Shown here: positions 50,066 through 60,674 of the stretch, in pieces
How positions within the stretch are numbered: position 1 is the first letter of the stretch
Layout of the letters: every line of letters starts with the position of its first letter
NCBI RefSeq assembly: GCF_900172235.1
Contig: NZ_FWFQ01000016.1
Span: forward strand, 1-64,000
Length of the DNA: 64,000 nucleotides
Direction: 5' to 3'
Source of the DNA: Pseudoruegeria aquimaris
GTDB taxonomy: Bacteria > Pseudomonadota > Alphaproteobacteria > Rhodobacterales > Rhodobacteraceae
The notes under the pieces: model-generated
What the model was told of the DNA's origin: nothing
The model's input: only the letters and a program-made list of their open reading frames with translations
The model's database searches: none
Made by a program: the position numbers and the translations under genes

Positions 50066-53020
50066 ATGACCGATCAATCTCCGAACGACCTGTTCCACGC
50101 TTCCTCGTTCCTGCAAGGCCACAACGCCGAGTATGTCGAGCAGCTCTACGCGCAATACGTGCGGGATCCGGCCGCCGTGGACGCCGCCTGGCAGGAGTTC
50201 TTCCGCCAACTCGGCGACGCCGAGACGGACGTGACCGCCGAGGCGGAAGGCCCCAGCTGGCAGCGCACCGACTGGCCGCCGATGCCCAGCGACGAGCTGA
50301 CGGCCGCGCTGACGGGTGAATGGGGCGATGCCGAGATCAAGGACGCCGGCAAGAAAATCAAGGAGAAGGCCGCGGAGAAGGGCGTCGCCATCTCCGAGGA
50401 TGCCGTGAAGCGCGCCGTGCTGGATTCGATCCGCGCGCTGATGCTGATCCGGGCCTACCGGATCCGCGGCCACCTCGTGGCCGATCTGGATCCGCTGGGC
50501 ATGCGCGAGAAGACGCTGCACCCCGAGCTTGATCCGAAATCCTACGGCTTCACCGAGGCCGACATGGACCGCCCGATCTTCATCGACAACGTGCTGGGCC
50601 TGCAGATGGCCTCGATGCGCCAGATCCTGGAGATCGTGAAACGCACCTACTGCGGCACCTTCGCGCTGCAGTTCATGCATATCTCCAACCCGGAGGAAGC
50701 GGCCTGGCTGAAGGAGCGCATCGAAGGCTACGGCAAGGAAATCGCCTTCACCCGCGAAGGCCGCAAGGCGATCCTCAACAAGCTGGTCGAGGCCGAGGGC
50801 TTCGAGAAGTTCCTGCACGTCAAATACATGGGCACCAAGCGCTTCGGCCTCGACGGCGGTGAAGCGCTGATCCCGGCGATGGAGCAGATCATCAAGCGCG
50901 GCGGCGCTCTCGGCGTGAAGGAAATCGTCATCGGCATGCCCCACCGCGGCCGCCTCTCGGTGCTCGCCAACGTGATGGGCAAGCCCTACCGCGCCATCTT
51001 CAACGAATTCCAGGGCGGCAGCTTCAAACCCGACGACGTGGACGGCTCAGGCGACGTGAAATACCACCTCGGCGCCTCCTCCGACCGCGAGTTCGACGGC
51101 AACAAGGTGCACCTCTCGCTCACCGCCAACCCAAGCCACCTCGAAGCGGTGAACCCCGTCGTGCTGGGCAAGGCCCGCGCCAAGCAGGATCAGCTCGGCG
51201 ACCGCGAGCGCACCTCGGTGCTGCCGGTGCTGCTGCACGGCGATGCCGCCTTCGCCGGCCAGGGCGTGGTGGCCGAGGGCTTCGGCCTCTCCGGCCTGCG
51301 CGGCCACAAGACGGGCGGCACCATCCACATCGTGGTGAACAACCAGATCGGCTTCACCACCGCGCCGCACTTCAGCCGCTCCTCCCCCTACCCGACCGAC
51401 ATCGCCCTGATGGTGGAAGCCCCGATCTTCCACGTGAACGGCGATGATCCCGAGGCCGTGGTGCACGCCGCGAAAGTGGCCACCGAGTTCCGCCAGAAGT
51501 TCCGCAAGGACGTGGTGATCGACATCTTCTGCTACCGCCGGTTCGGCCACAACGAGGGCGACGAGCCCATGTTCACGAACCCGATCATGTACAAGAAGAT
51601 CAAGAAGCAGAAGACGACGCTTCAGCTCTACACCGAGCGCCTCGTGAAGGACGGCCTGATCCCCGAGGGCGAGATCGAGGACATGAAGGCCGCCTTCCAG
51701 GCCAAGCTCAACGAGGAGTTCGAGGCCGGCAAGGTCTTCAAGCCCAACAAGGCCGACTGGCTGGACGGGCGCTGGTCGCACCTCGACAAGCAGAAGGACG
51801 ACTACCAGCGCGGTGAAACCGCCATCTCCGAGTCCACCTTCAAGGAGGTCGGCAAGGCGCTGACGACCTATCCCCAAGGCTTCCCGATCCACAAGACGGT
51901 GGCGCGGATGCTGGAGAACAAGGCGCAGATGATCGAGACCGGCAAGGGCATCGACTGGGCCACCGGCGAAGCGCTGGCCTTCGGCTCGCTGCTGACCGAG
52001 GGCTACCCGGTGCGTCTCTCCGGGCAGGATGCCACCCGCGGCACCTTCTCGCAGCGCCACTCCGGCCTTGTGAACCAGGACACCGAAGAGCGCTACTACC
52101 CGCTCAACCACATCCGCAAGGGCCAGGCCAACTACGAGGTGATCGACTCGATGCTCTCGGAGTATGCCGTGCTCGGGTTCGAATACGGCTACTCCCTGGC
52201 CGAGCCCAACGCGCTCACGCTCTGGGAAGCCCAGTTCGGCGATTTCGCCAACGGCGCGCAGATCATGTTCGACCAGTTCATCAGCTCCGGCGAAAGCAAG
52301 TGGCTGCGGATGTCGGGCCTCGTCATGCTGCTGCCGCACGGCTTCGAAGGCCAGGGCCCCGAGCACTCCTCGGCCCGCCTCGAGCGCTTCCTGCAACTCT
52401 GCGGCCAGGACAACTGGATCGTCGCCAACTGCACCACCCCGGCGAACTACTTCCACATCCTGCGCCGCCAGCTGCACCGCTCCTTCCGCAAGCCGCTTGT
52501 GCTGATGACGCCGAAATCCCTGCTGCGCCACAAGCTGGCCATCTCCACGATGGAAGATTTCACCACCGGCTCCAGCTTCCACCGTGTGCTGTGGGACGAC
52601 GCCGAGAAGGGAAACTCCGACACCAAGCTGGTGCAGGACGACAAGATCAAGCGTGTCGTCATGTGCTCGGGCAAGGTCTACTACGATCTGCTCGAAGAGC
52701 GCGACGCCCGCGGCATCGACGACATCTACCTGCTGCGCGTGGAGCAGTTCTACCCGTTCCCGGCCATGTCGGTGATCAACGAGCTGCAGCGCTTCCCCAA
52801 CGCAGAGGTGATCTGGTGCCAGGAAGAGCCGAAGAACCAGGGCGCCTGGTTCTTCATGGAGCCCAACATCGAGTGGGTTCTCGGCCGCATCAAGGGCAAG
52901 TCCAAGCGCCCCGCCTACGTCGGCCGCGCCGCCTCCGCCTCGCCCGCCACGGGCCTCGCAAGCCAGCACAAAGCCCAACAATCCGCGCTCGTGAACGACG
53001 CGCTCACCATCGAAGGATAA
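50066..53020 (+). CDS. sucA: 2-oxoglutarate dehydrogenase E1 component
   Basis: A 984-residue thiamine-diphosphate enzyme decarboxylating 2-oxoglutarate and loading E2. The N-terminal NDLFHASSFLQGHNAEYVEQLY peptide binds E2; GMPHRGRLSVLANVMGKPY near residue 293 and the ThDP motif GDAAFAGQGVVAEGFGLSGL through VNNQIGFTT near 390-430 are intact; the C-terminal region ends EPKNQGAWFFMEPNIEW near 930. sucB starts six bases later. Consistent with the operon sucA-sucB-lpd of Rhodobacterales. Confidence 0.97.
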   Translation: MTDQSPNDLFHASSFLQGHNAEYVEQLYAQYVRDPAAVDAAWQEFFRQLGDAETDVTAEAEGPSWQRTDWPPMPSDELTAALTGEWGDAEIKDAGKKIKEKAAEKGVAISEDAVKRAVLDSIRALMLIRAYRIRGHLVADLDPLGMREKTLHPELDPKSYGFTEADMDRPIFIDNVLGLQMASMRQILEIVKRTYCGTFALQFMHISNPEEAAWLKERIEGYGKEIAFTREGRKAILNKLVEAEGFEKFLHVKYMGTKRFGLDGGEALIPAMEQIIKRGGALGVKEIVIGMPHRGRLSVLANVMGKPYRAIFNEFQGGSFKPDDVDGSGDVKYHLGASSDREFDGNKVHLSLTANPSHLEAVNPVVLGKARAKQDQLGDRERTSVLPVLLHGDAAFAGQGVVAEGFGLSGLRGHKTGGTIHIVVNNQIGFTTAPHFSRSSPYPTDIALMVEAPIFHVNGDDPEAVVHAAKVATEFRQKFRKDVVIDIFCYRRFGHNEGDEPMFTNPIMYKKIKKQKTTLQLYTERLVKDGLIPEGEIEDMKAAFQAKLNEEFEAGKVFKPNKADWLDGRWSHLDKQKDDYQRGETAISESTFKEVGKALTTYPQGFPIHKTVARMLENKAQMIETGKGIDWATGEALAFGSLLTEGYPVRLSGQDATRGTFSQRHSGLVNQDTEERYYPLNHIRKGQANYEVIDSMLSEYAVLGFEYGYSLAEPNALTLWEAQFGDFANGAQIMFDQFISSGESKWLRMSGLVMLLPHGFEGQGPEHSSARLERFLQLCGQDNWIVANCTTPANYFHILRRQLHRSFRKPLVLMTPKSLLRHKLAISTMEDFTTGSSFHRVLWDDAEKGNSDTKLVQDDKIKRVVMCSGKVYYDLLEERDARGIDDIYLLRVEQFYPFPAMSVINELQRFPNAEVIWCQEEPKNQGAWFFMEPNIEWVLGRIKGKSKRPAYVGRAASASPATGLASQHKAQQSALVNDALTIEG

Positions 53021-53026
53021 GTCAAC

Positions 53027-54538
<1,512 letters not shown>

Positions 54539-54552
54539 GCCAGCAACCCAAC

Positions 54553-54576
54553 GGGCGGAAAGCACCCTTTCCGCCC
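54553..54576 (+). other. Stable hairpin between sucB and the MAPEG gene
   Basis: GGGCGGAAAG (54553-54562), loop CACC, CTTTCCGCCC (54567-54576): a perfect 10-bp stem not followed by T. It may stabilise the sucAB message or act as an RNase barrier while letting transcription continue to lpd. Confidence 0.5.
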
Positions 54577-54596
54577 GCCCACCGGGACATGCGCCG

Positions 54597-54995
54597 ATGA
54601 TGACCCCCGAGCTCACCGCCCTCGCCCTTCTTGGCCTGCTGCACGCCGCGCTCTTCGTGGCGATGTCGGTCAGCGCCAACCGGCTGCTGCCCACGGCGAA
54701 AACGCTCGGCACCCGCGAAACCCCGCTCGAACAGGAACTCACCGGCAAGACGGGGCGCATCTACCGCGCCCTGCGCAACAACACCGAAAACCTCGGCTTC
54801 TTCGCCGCCGCCGTCGTGGTGGTGCAGCTCTCCGGCGCCAACTCAGGCTTCACCGCCACCTGCGCCTGGCTCACGCTCGCCGCCCGCATCGCCTACGTGC
54901 CCGCCTATGTCTTCGGCTGGGTGCCGTGGCGCAGCCTGATCTTCGTCACCGGCTTCGGCGCCACCACGCTGATGTTCGCGGCGGCCCTTCTCTGA
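54597..54995 (+). CDS. MAPEG-family membrane protein
   Basis: A 132-residue four-helix membrane protein of the MAPEG family (membrane-associated eicosanoid/glutathione metabolism). The N-terminus LTALALLGLLHAALFVAMSVSANRLLP and the loop RIYRALRNNTENLGFFAAAVVV near residue 62 (R-x-x-N-x-x-E-N) match family signatures. Bacterial members are mostly uncharacterised; a few bind glutathione, and glutathione is made by gshB in this genome. Placement between sucB and lpd in an odh operon is unexplained. Confidence 0.85.
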   Translation: MMTPELTALALLGLLHAALFVAMSVSANRLLPTAKTLGTRETPLEQELTGKTGRIYRALRNNTENLGFFAAAVVVVQLSGANSGFTATCAWLTLAARIAYVPAYVFGWVPWRSLIFVTGFGATTLMFAAALL

Positions 54996-55055
54996 TGCAA
55001 CTTTGTTCCCCAAATATCCCGGGGGAGGCCCGCACGGGCCGGGGGCGGAGCCCCC
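54996..55055 (-). repeat. Intergenic hairpin-plus-tail repeat, copy B (inverted)
   Basis: On the minus strand: GGGGG/CCCCC hairpin (55041-55055), GGCCC/GGGCC hairpin (55027-55040), then GCCTCC, GGGATATTT and GGAACAAAGT ending beside the MAPEG stop codon. The order and tail words match copy A at 32641-32700. Fills much of the 87-base gap before lpd. Confidence 0.6.
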
Positions 55056-55082
55056 ATCCCCCCACCACGAAAGGAAATCCCC

Positions 55083-56477
55083 ATGGCAGACTATGACGTC
55101 ATCGTAATCGGCGCCGGCCCCGGCGGCTATGTGGCCGCCATCCGCTGCGCCCAGCTGGGCCTGAAGACCGCCTGCGTGGAAGGCCGTGAAACCCTCGGCG
55201 GCACCTGCCTGAACGTCGGCTGCATCCCCTCCAAGGCGCTGCTGCACGCCACCCATTCGCTGCACGAAGCCGAGCACAACTTCGCCACCATGGGGCTGAA
55301 GGGCAAATCGCCTTCCGTCGACTGGGAGCAGATGAAAGCCTACAAGCAGGACGTGGTGAACCAGAACACCAAGGGCATCGAGTTCCTGTTCAAGAAGAAC
55401 AAGGTCGACTGGCTCAAGGGCTGGGGCTCCATCCCGGAAGCGGGCAAGGTGAAAGTGGGCGACGAGATCCACTCCGCGAAGTCCATCATCATCGCCTCGG
55501 GCTCCGAACCCGCCTCGATTCCGGGCGCCGAGGTCGAGATCGACGAGAAGATCGTCGTCACCTCCACCGGCGCGCTTGAGCTGGGCAAGATCCCGAAGAA
55601 ACTCGTCGTCGTCGGGGCCGGCGTGATCGGGCTCGAGATGGGCTCCGTCTACGCCCGCCTCGGCGCCGAGGTGACCGTGGTGGAATTCCTCGATCATATC
55701 ACCCCGGGCATGGATGCCGACATCCAGAAGCAGTTCCAGCGCACGCTGAAGAAGCAGGGGATGGAGTTCATCCTCGGCGCCGCCGTGCAGAAGGTGGAAA
55801 CCGCCAAGGGCAAGGCGAAGGTCACCTACAAGCTGCGCAAGGACGACAGCGAGCACACGCTTGATGCGGACACCGTGCTCGTCGCCACCGGCCGCAAACC
55901 CTACACCGAGGGCCTCGGGCTGGATGCGCTCGGCGTCAAGCTCAGCCCGCGCGGCCAGATCGAAACCGACGCCCATTGGGCCACCAACATCCCCGGCATC
56001 TACGCCATCGGCGACGTGATCGACGGCCCGATGCTCGCCCACAAGGCCGAGGACGAAGGCATGGCCGTGGCCGAGGTGATCGCCGGCAAGCATGGCCACG
56101 TGAACTACTCCGTCATCCCCGGCGTGATCTACACCACGCCCGAGGTCGCCTCCGTCGGCAAGACCGAGCAGCAGCTCAAGGAAGAGGGCCGCGCGTACAA
56201 GGTGGGCAAGTTCCCCTTCATGGGCAACGCCCGTGCCAAGGCCGTGTTCCAGGGCGACGGCTTCGTGAAGCTCCTGGCCGACAAGGAAACCGACCGCATC
56301 CTCGGCGCCCACATCATCGGCCCGGCGGCGGGCGACCTCATCCACGAGATCTGCGTGGCGATGGAGTTCGGCGCCTCCGCGCAGGATCTGGCCCTGACCT
56401 GCCACGCCCACCCGACCTACTCCGAGGCCGTGCGCGAAGCCGCGCTGGCCTGTGGCGACGGGGCGATCCACGCGTAG
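55083..56477 (+). CDS. lpd: Dihydrolipoyl dehydrogenase (E3)
   Basis: A 464-residue FAD disulfide oxidoreductase that re-oxidises dihydrolipoyl groups of E2 with NAD+. FAD motif [19 protein letters not shown] near residue 7, redox disulfide [13 protein letters not shown] near 40, NAD motif [19 protein letters not shown] near 178, and the C-terminal active-site HAHPTYSE near 445. It is last in the suc run and has a strong terminator 28 bases after its stop. Because the genome needs E3 for other complexes too, it may also serve them. Confidence 0.97.
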   Translation: MADYDVIVIGAGPGGYVAAIRCAQLGLKTACVEGRETLGGTCLNVGCIPSKALLHATHSLHEAEHNFATMGLKGKSPSVDWEQMKAYKQDVVNQNTKGIEFLFKKNKVDWLKGWGSIPEAGKVKVGDEIHSAKSIIIASGSEPASIPGAEVEIDEKIVVTSTGALELGKIPKKLVVVGAGVIGLEMGSVYARLGAEVTVVEFLDHITPGMDADIQKQFQRTLKKQGMEFILGAAVQKVETAKGKAKVTYKLRKDDSEHTLDADTVLVATGRKPYTEGLGLDALGVKLSPRGQIETDAHWATNIPGIYAIGDVIDGPMLAHKAEDEGMAVAEVIAGKHGHVNYSVIPGVIYTTPEVASVGKTEQQLKEEGRAYKVGKFPFMGNARAKAVFQGDGFVKLLADKETDRILGAHIIGPAAGDLIHEICVAMEFGASAQDLALTCHAHPTYSEAVREAALACGDGAIHA

Positions 56478-56504
56478 GTGTGATGGTTGCTCTCCACAAC
56501 AAAG

Positions 56505-56536
56505 ACGGGCGCTCATTCGAGCGCCCGTTTTCTTTT
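56505..56536 (+). terminator. Intrinsic terminator of lpd / the suc operon
   Basis: ACGGGCGCTC (56505-56514), loop ATTC, GAGCGCCCGT (56519-56528) followed by TTTTCTTTT. It ends the seven-gene run. Confidence 0.93.
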
Positions 56537-56562
56537 GGGCAGAACGTCCAATCACTCACAAA

Positions 56563-56626
56563 GGGCAGCCTTCGACCGCCGGGTGGGGGTGAAGCCCCCG
56601 CCCGGGGGGGCGGTCGGGGGCTGCCC
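56563..56626. repeat. 64-base imperfect inverted repeat between convergent lpd and GntR genes
   Basis: GGGCAGCC (56563-56570) pairs with GGCTGCCC (56619-56626); inner arms CGACCGCC/GGCGGTCG and GGGTGGGGG/CCCCCGCCC close on a TGAAG loop. It may act as the terminator of the minus-strand GntR gene, whose stop is at 56701, or be a repeat element. Confidence 0.55.
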
Positions 56627-56700
56627 GGCGTGCCGCCGGGCGCGCACGTCTTCAATCTGGCTCCACCCCGTCTTGATGAACCGTTCGGAAGAGGAGTTGC

Positions 56701-57351
56701 TCAAGCCACCAGAAGCCGCAGCCCCTGCGTCACGTCGGTGCGGACCGCCAGCCGCAGCCCCGGCTCATCGCCCGCCTTCAGCGCCGCGATGATCAGGCGG
56801 TGGTGCGGCGGCGGCTCGGTGCGGCGCAGGCGGCCGTAGAGGCTGCGCATGGTGGGGCCGAGCTGCAGCCAGACCGTTTCCAGCATCGCCAGCATCGCCG
56901 GCGCCTGGGCGCGCAGGTAGAGCGTGCGGTGAAACTCGAGATTCGTGCGGATGTAGCCGATCGCATCCTTCTTGGCGACGTTCTCGGCCACGGTGCCGTT
57001 GATCGCCTGCAACCGGTCGATCAGCGCCATATGCGCCCGCGGCAGCGCCCGGCTCGCCAGCTCCGGCTCCAGCAGCGCGCGCAGGGCGGCCAGTTCCTCG
57101 ATCCGCTCCGCCGAAAGTTCCGGCGTGCTGACCCGGCCCGAGGCCGAGAGCGTCAGCGCGCCCTCGGCGGCCAGCCGCCGCACCGCCTCGCGCGCCGGTG
57201 TCATCGAAACGTCGAACTCCCGGCCGATACCGCGCAGGGTAAGCGCGGCCCCCGGCGCCATGGCGCCATGCATGATGCGCGCGCGCAGGGCGCGGTAGAC
57301 GGTTTCATGGGCGGAGAGGCTGGCCTCGGCGGGCCGCTGGTTTGCTTGCAT
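56701..57351 (-). CDS. akgR: GntR-family regulator with FCD domain, inferred AkgR
   Basis: A 216-residue regulator. The N-terminal winged helix-turn-helix (ETVYRALRARIMHGAMAPGAALTLRGIGREFDVSMTPAREAVRRLAAEG, residues ~16-65) is followed by a helical FCD domain with the metal/ligand positions LEFHRTLYLRA near 135 and HHRLIIAALKAGDE near 180. In Rhodobacter sphaeroides a GntR regulator, AkgR, activates TCA-cycle genes. Location beside sdh/suc genes, and TGTGATCACA at its own start (57358-57369) matching the pairs at sdhC and sucC, support this identity; it remains inference. No good ribosome site is seen, so leaderless translation is possible. Confidence 0.7.
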   Translation of the reverse strand: MQANQRPAEASLSAHETVYRALRARIMHGAMAPGAALTLRGIGREFDVSMTPAREAVRRLAAEGALTLSASGRVSTPELSAERIEELAALRALLEPELASRALPRAHMALIDRLQAINGTVAENVAKKDAIGYIRTNLEFHRTLYLRAQAPAMLAMLETVWLQLGPTMRSLYGRLRRTEPPPHHRLIIAALKAGDEPGLRLAVRTDVTQGLRLLVA

Positions 57352-57357
57352 GGGCAG

Positions 57358-57369
57358 ATGTGATCACAT
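57358..57369. promoter_or_regulatory. TGTGATCACA operator at the start of the GntR gene (autoregulation)
   Basis: ATGTGATCACAT is a perfect 12-base palindrome only seven bases upstream of the GntR start codon, overlapping where a ribosome site or the core promoter would be. The same 10-base core occurs in pairs upstream of sdhC and sucC. Its position suggests autorepression. Confidence 0.65.
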
Positions 57370-57386
57370 TTGCAGTGCCGCGGCAA

Positions 57387-58076
57387 TCAGGCAAATCGGT
57401 AACGGTGCAGGGCCGTGCCGTGCTCCCGCAGCCAGGCCCTCGGGCGCGCGTATCCGGGCTCCAGCTCCGCCACCACCGCCCAGAAGGCGGGCGAATGATC
57501 CATCTGCCGCAGATGCGCCACCTCGTGGGCGGCCACGTAGCGCAGCACCTCGGGCGGCGCGAGGATCAGCCGCCAGGAATACATCAGCGCGCCGGCACTG
57601 CTGCAGGAGCCCCAACGCGAGCGCGTGTCGCGCAGGGTGAGGCGGTTGTAGGGCCGGCCGAGACGCGCGGCATATTCGTTGCTGGCTGCCGCCAGCCGCT
57701 CGCGGGCCAGCACCTTCAGCGCCCCCGCCAGACGCCCCGGCACCGCCTCTTCCGGCCCCGGCACCTCGATCCGGCCGCCGGAAAAAACGACCTTGCGCCC
57801 CGCCGCCGGGCAGATCTCGCGCTCGATACCCTCCACCGGCAGGCGGCCGCCGAATCGCGGCACGATCTCCGCCGGCCGCCCGGCCAGCTGCCCACGCACC
57901 CATCCCGCCTTCTGTTCGAGGAAATCGCGCGCCTGGGCTTCGGGCGCCCAGCGCGGCAGCGTGAGGGTGACGCGGCCGTCCAGCCGGGACACCCGCAGCG
58001 ACATCCGCCGTGCACGCGATGATCGCCGGAACCGCACCGAGATCTCGGGCGCGCCCGGCAGGCTCCAGTCTTCCAT
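57387..58076 (-). CDS. YgjP/SprT-type metal-dependent hydrolase (M48-like)
   Basis: A 229-residue protein of the YgjP family (DUF45). The zinc-site motif is AAHEVAHLRQMDHSPAFW (HExxH plus downstream His) near residue 180, preceded by RLTLRDTRSRWGSCSSAGALMYSWRLILAP, the classic YgjP/SprT core. The start at the ATG 58076 excludes an N-terminal extension without homology. Function is uncharacterised; annotations range from M48 metallopeptidase to UTP pyrophosphatase-type. It lies 35 bases upstream of the GntR gene on the same strand, so the GntR promoter lies within or just after it. Confidence 0.85.
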   Translation of the reverse strand: MEDWSLPGAPEISVRFRRSSRARRMSLRVSRLDGRVTLTLPRWAPEAQARDFLEQKAGWVRGQLAGRPAEIVPRFGGRLPVEGIEREICPAAGRKVVFSGGRIEVPGPEEAVPGRLAGALKVLARERLAAASNEYAARLGRPYNRLTLRDTRSRWGSCSSAGALMYSWRLILAPPEVLRYVAAHEVAHLRQMDHSPAFWAVVAELEPGYARPRAWLREHGTALHRYRFA

Positions 58077-58236
58077 GGCACTCCCTGCCCCACGCGCGGC
58101 GCCGCGCCGCGCAGATATCCGCGCCCCACCGATAGCGCAGTCCCGGTGGGCCGAAAAGCCTTTGACACCCGTTTGCTCTTGTGGCAGTTGGCTGCGACTC
58201 TGATACTGTGCACAGTGCCGCTGGAAAGGGAAACCC

Positions 58237-58563
58237 ATGCCCAAGGAAGAATGGGGCGTGAAACGCGTCTGCCCGACGACGGGCAAACGGTTTTACGACC
58301 TGAACAAGAATCCGATCGTCAGCCCCTACACCGGGGAAATCGTGCCCACCGAAGACGGCAACAAATCGCGCGTCATGGTGGCCGACAAAGCCGACAAGCA
58401 GAACCCGGCCAATGCCGTCGATGACGATGACGTGGTTCTGGAAGATGATGACGACTCCACCGACATCGATCTGGGCGACGACATCCTCGAAGAGGACGAC
58501 GACGAAGACAACGTTTCCCTCGACGACCTGGCTGACGTGGCCTCCGAAGACGAGGAAAACTGA
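58237..58563 (+). CDS. TIGR02300 family acidic protein
   Basis: A 108-residue alphaproteobacterial protein. The N-terminal half (PKEEWGVKRVCPTTGKRFYDLNKNPIVSPYTGE) is the conserved TIGR02300 part with CP.TG.RFYDLN; only one Cys is present here, so it does not itself form a zinc ribbon. The C-terminal half is extremely acidic, with runs of Asp (DDDDVV, EDDDDS, EEDDDEDN), implying a disordered tail that may bind basic proteins, RNA-processing factors or metal. Function unknown. A strong terminator follows. Confidence 0.88.
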   Translation: MPKEEWGVKRVCPTTGKRFYDLNKNPIVSPYTGEIVPTEDGNKSRVMVADKADKQNPANAVDDDDVVLEDDDDSTDIDLGDDILEEDDDEDNVSLDDLADVASEDEEN

Positions 58564-58590
58564 GTCCCGACCGCATCGCGCGAGTCTCGC

Positions 58591-58617
58591 AACGCCCGCC
58601 CTCCGGCGGGCGTTTTG
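58591..58617 (+). terminator. Intrinsic terminator of the TIGR02300 gene
   Basis: AACGCCCGCC (58591-58600), loop CTCC, GGCGGGCGTT (58605-58614) then TTG. A/T homopolymer stretches, including AAAAAAGCTTTTTT near 58668, follow before the tRNA promoter; no gene is seen in 58618-58807. Confidence 0.9.
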
Positions 58618-58723
58618 CGTTTCCGCAGCCGCGCCCCCGCGCGGCTGAACCGCTTGAACCTCTTGTAAAAAAAGCTTTTTTCGGACTTCCTAAAAAAATT
58701 CCGCACCGAGCCACTTTTTTCGC

Positions 58724-58752
58724 TTGAACTCCCCCGGAGCGTTCAATAGATA
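58724..58752 (+). promoter_or_regulatory. Probable tRNA-Ala promoter
   Basis: TTGAAC (58724-58729), a 17-base spacer and TAGATA (58747-58752), 56 bases before the tRNA. The upstream A/T-rich tracts may act as an UP-type element. Confidence 0.45.
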
Positions 58753-58807
58753 CCCGCTCACGGAACGACGCAGCGGCCCACGCCGCACCGGTTGATCCGA
58801 AAATGAT

Positions 58808-58883
58808 GGGGCCTTAGCTCAGCTGGGAGAGCGCCTGCATGGCATGCAGGAGGTCAGCGGTTCGATCCCGCTAGGCTCCACCA
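58808..58883 (+). tRNA. tRNA-Ala (anticodon GGC)
   Basis: A 76-base tRNA including encoded CCA. Acceptor GGGGCCT (58808-58814) pairs with AGGCTCC (58873-58879, one G-T pair); D-arm AGCTCAGCTGGGAGAGC; anticodon stem CCTGC/GCAGG around loop ATGGCAT with anticodon GGC; T-loop GGTTCGATCC. It reads Ala codon GCC (and GCT by wobble). It stands alone, not in an rRNA operon. Confidence 0.96.
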
Positions 58884-58955
58884 TCACCCTCCTCGAATGA
58901 TCAGAACTTGCGCGTACGGCGAATTTCGCACCGTGTCAGCGTTCGCCCCCTCCCC

Positions 58956-60605
58956 TCACTTACCGCCGCCTGACAGCCGGCTTGAAAGCAGATCGCCGGT
59001 TTCCTCCACGATCGGATAGGCCGCCAGGGCGAAGGAGGTGTTGACCTGCTTCAGCACCCTCAGCGTCTCCTGGTGGATGTTGCTCGTCTCGATGCTTTCG
59101 GCATGCCCCTCTCGCAGTCGCGCGAGGTGCCGGCGCTGCAACGATTGCTCCAGCCCACGCATCTGTTCCTTTCGGGCCACGAGTTCGCGCGCATCATCCG
59201 GGTTGCCCCGCATCATCACGCCGAGGGCAAGCTGGGCGTTCGCCAGCACCCGGTCGTGGAAATCCCCGATCTCCCGCCGGCCCGCTTCCGAAAAGCTCAG
59301 GCCCTCCATCTCCATGCGCTGCGCCAGGTCCAGCAGGTTGCGCACCAGCAGGTCGGACGCGGCCTCAAGGGCGGCGGCCAGCAGCGAGAGCTCCATCGCG
59401 CCCTTCACCGCCTCCTCGTCCAGCGCCCGGCGGTTCAGCGCCGCCAGATACAGCTTGACCTCCCGGTGGGCGCGGCGCACTTCGGCGTCGCTGTTGCGGA
59501 TCAGCGCGGCGGCCGCGTCGTCCCAGGCATCGAAAAGGGCGCCCGTGCGCACGAGCATGGCCTCGATGCGCTCCCCCATCCTCACGACCTCCCGAGCGGC
59601 GCAGGAGAGCGCCCGCGCCGGCTCCTCCAGCGCGCCCGGATCGAGCGCCGAGGGGATCTGTCCAGCGTCCTCGGAGCGCCGCTCGGTCACGAGCCGGTCG
59701 GCCAGGCGGCTGATCGGCTCCACGAAGGGCAGCGCAAGGGCGCAGATCCCGGCGTTGAAGGCAATGTGCAGGGTGATGGCCTGCGCGGCGCCGTCCGCGC
59801 CCAGCCAGCCGAGATGCGCAGGCGCGGCGCCGAGCGCGACCAGGGCCAGCACCGCCCCGCCCCCGCGCAGGGCGAGGTTCGCCACGACCATCCGGCGCGC
59901 CTCGGGCGGGGCGGCCCATGTCAGCACGTAGGCGATCATCGAGCCGCCGAGGTTGGCCCCCAGCACCATCGCCATGGCCGCGGGCGCGGGCAGCGCGCCC
60001 TGCGCAACCATGGTCACGAAGAACAGCACGGCGGCGACGCTGGAATGCACGAGCCACGCGAACAGCGCCCCCAGAAGGAAGGCGGCGAAGAGATCCTCGC
60101 CGAGGTAGCCCAGCACGCTCAGCGCGCCTTCGCTTCCGAGCAGGGGCGCCGTGGCCGCGCGCAGCATGTCCAGCGCCACGAAAATCAGCGCAAGGCCGAT
60201 GAGAATGCGGCCCGTCTGCCGCATCCGCCGCGCCCGGCCCTTCAGGAACAGCGCCACGCCACCGGTGAGCAGCACCGGGATCAGCCAGGTCTGCCGCACG
60301 AGCAGAACCTGGGCCACGAGCGCGGAGCCGAGATCCGCCCCCAGCAGGATCGCGAGCCCAACCGCAGAAGTGACGGCGCCCGCCGCGCCGGAGTTGGACA
60401 CCAGCATGGCCACCGCCGTGGAACTCTGCAGCAGCATCGCCGATGCCATCCCCGTGCCCGCGGCGAGCAGACGGTTGCGGGCGGACCGGCGCAGCCAGAG
60501 GCGCAACTGCACCATGAACGCCCGTTCCACACCGGTCCGCACCAGCCGGACCGCCCAGATCAGCAGCGCCGCCGCGCCCGCGATATGAATCAGGAAATCG
60601 ATCAC
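58956..60605 (-). CDS. Na+/Pi cotransporter family protein (NptA-type) with PhoU-like tail
   Basis: A 549-residue protein: an N-terminal transport half with repeated motifs, SAMLLQSSTAVAML near residue 58 (QSS) and FAWLVHSSVAAVLFFV near 188 (HSS instead of QSS), plus about ten membrane helices, then a helical PhoU-like C-terminal region (from ~330). This NptA/YjbB-type layout moves phosphate, usually with sodium. The altered second motif may change substrate handling. It is downstream of the HAD and ugp genes on the same strand, consistent with a phosphate theme; the gap to the HAD gene is 69 bases. Confidence 0.88.
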   Translation of the reverse strand: MIDFLIHIAGAAALLIWAVRLVRTGVERAFMVQLRLWLRRSARNRLLAAGTGMASAMLLQSSTAVAMLVSNSGAAGAVTSAVGLAILLGADLGSALVAQVLLVRQTWLIPVLLTGGVALFLKGRARRMRQTGRILIGLALIFVALDMLRAATAPLLGSEGALSVLGYLGEDLFAAFLLGALFAWLVHSSVAAVLFFVTMVAQGALPAPAAMAMVLGANLGGSMIAYVLTWAAPPEARRMVVANLALRGGGAVLALVALGAAPAHLGWLGADGAAQAITLHIAFNAGICALALPFVEPISRLADRLVTERRSEDAGQIPSALDPGALEEPARALSCAAREVVRMGERIEAMLVRTGALFDAWDDAAAALIRNSDAEVRRAHREVKLYLAALNRRALDEEAVKGAMELSLLAAALEAASDLLVRNLLDLAQRMEMEGLSFSEAGRREIGDFHDRVLANAQLALGVMMRGNPDDARELVARKEQMRGLEQSLQRRHLARLREGHAESIETSNIHQETLRVLKQVNTSFALAAYPIVEETGDLLSSRLSGGGK

Positions 60606-60674
60606 TTCAGCCTTGGCCTCCCTTCGGTCCGGCGCGCCCCGCCAAGGGTGTGGGCCGCCGGAAGAGACAACGGA

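Noticed and set aside
51047-52981. 644-codon open frame antisense to sucA
   Set aside because: Shadow of sucA; composition (Leu/Val/His/Gly-rich) has no family signature and no ribosome site.
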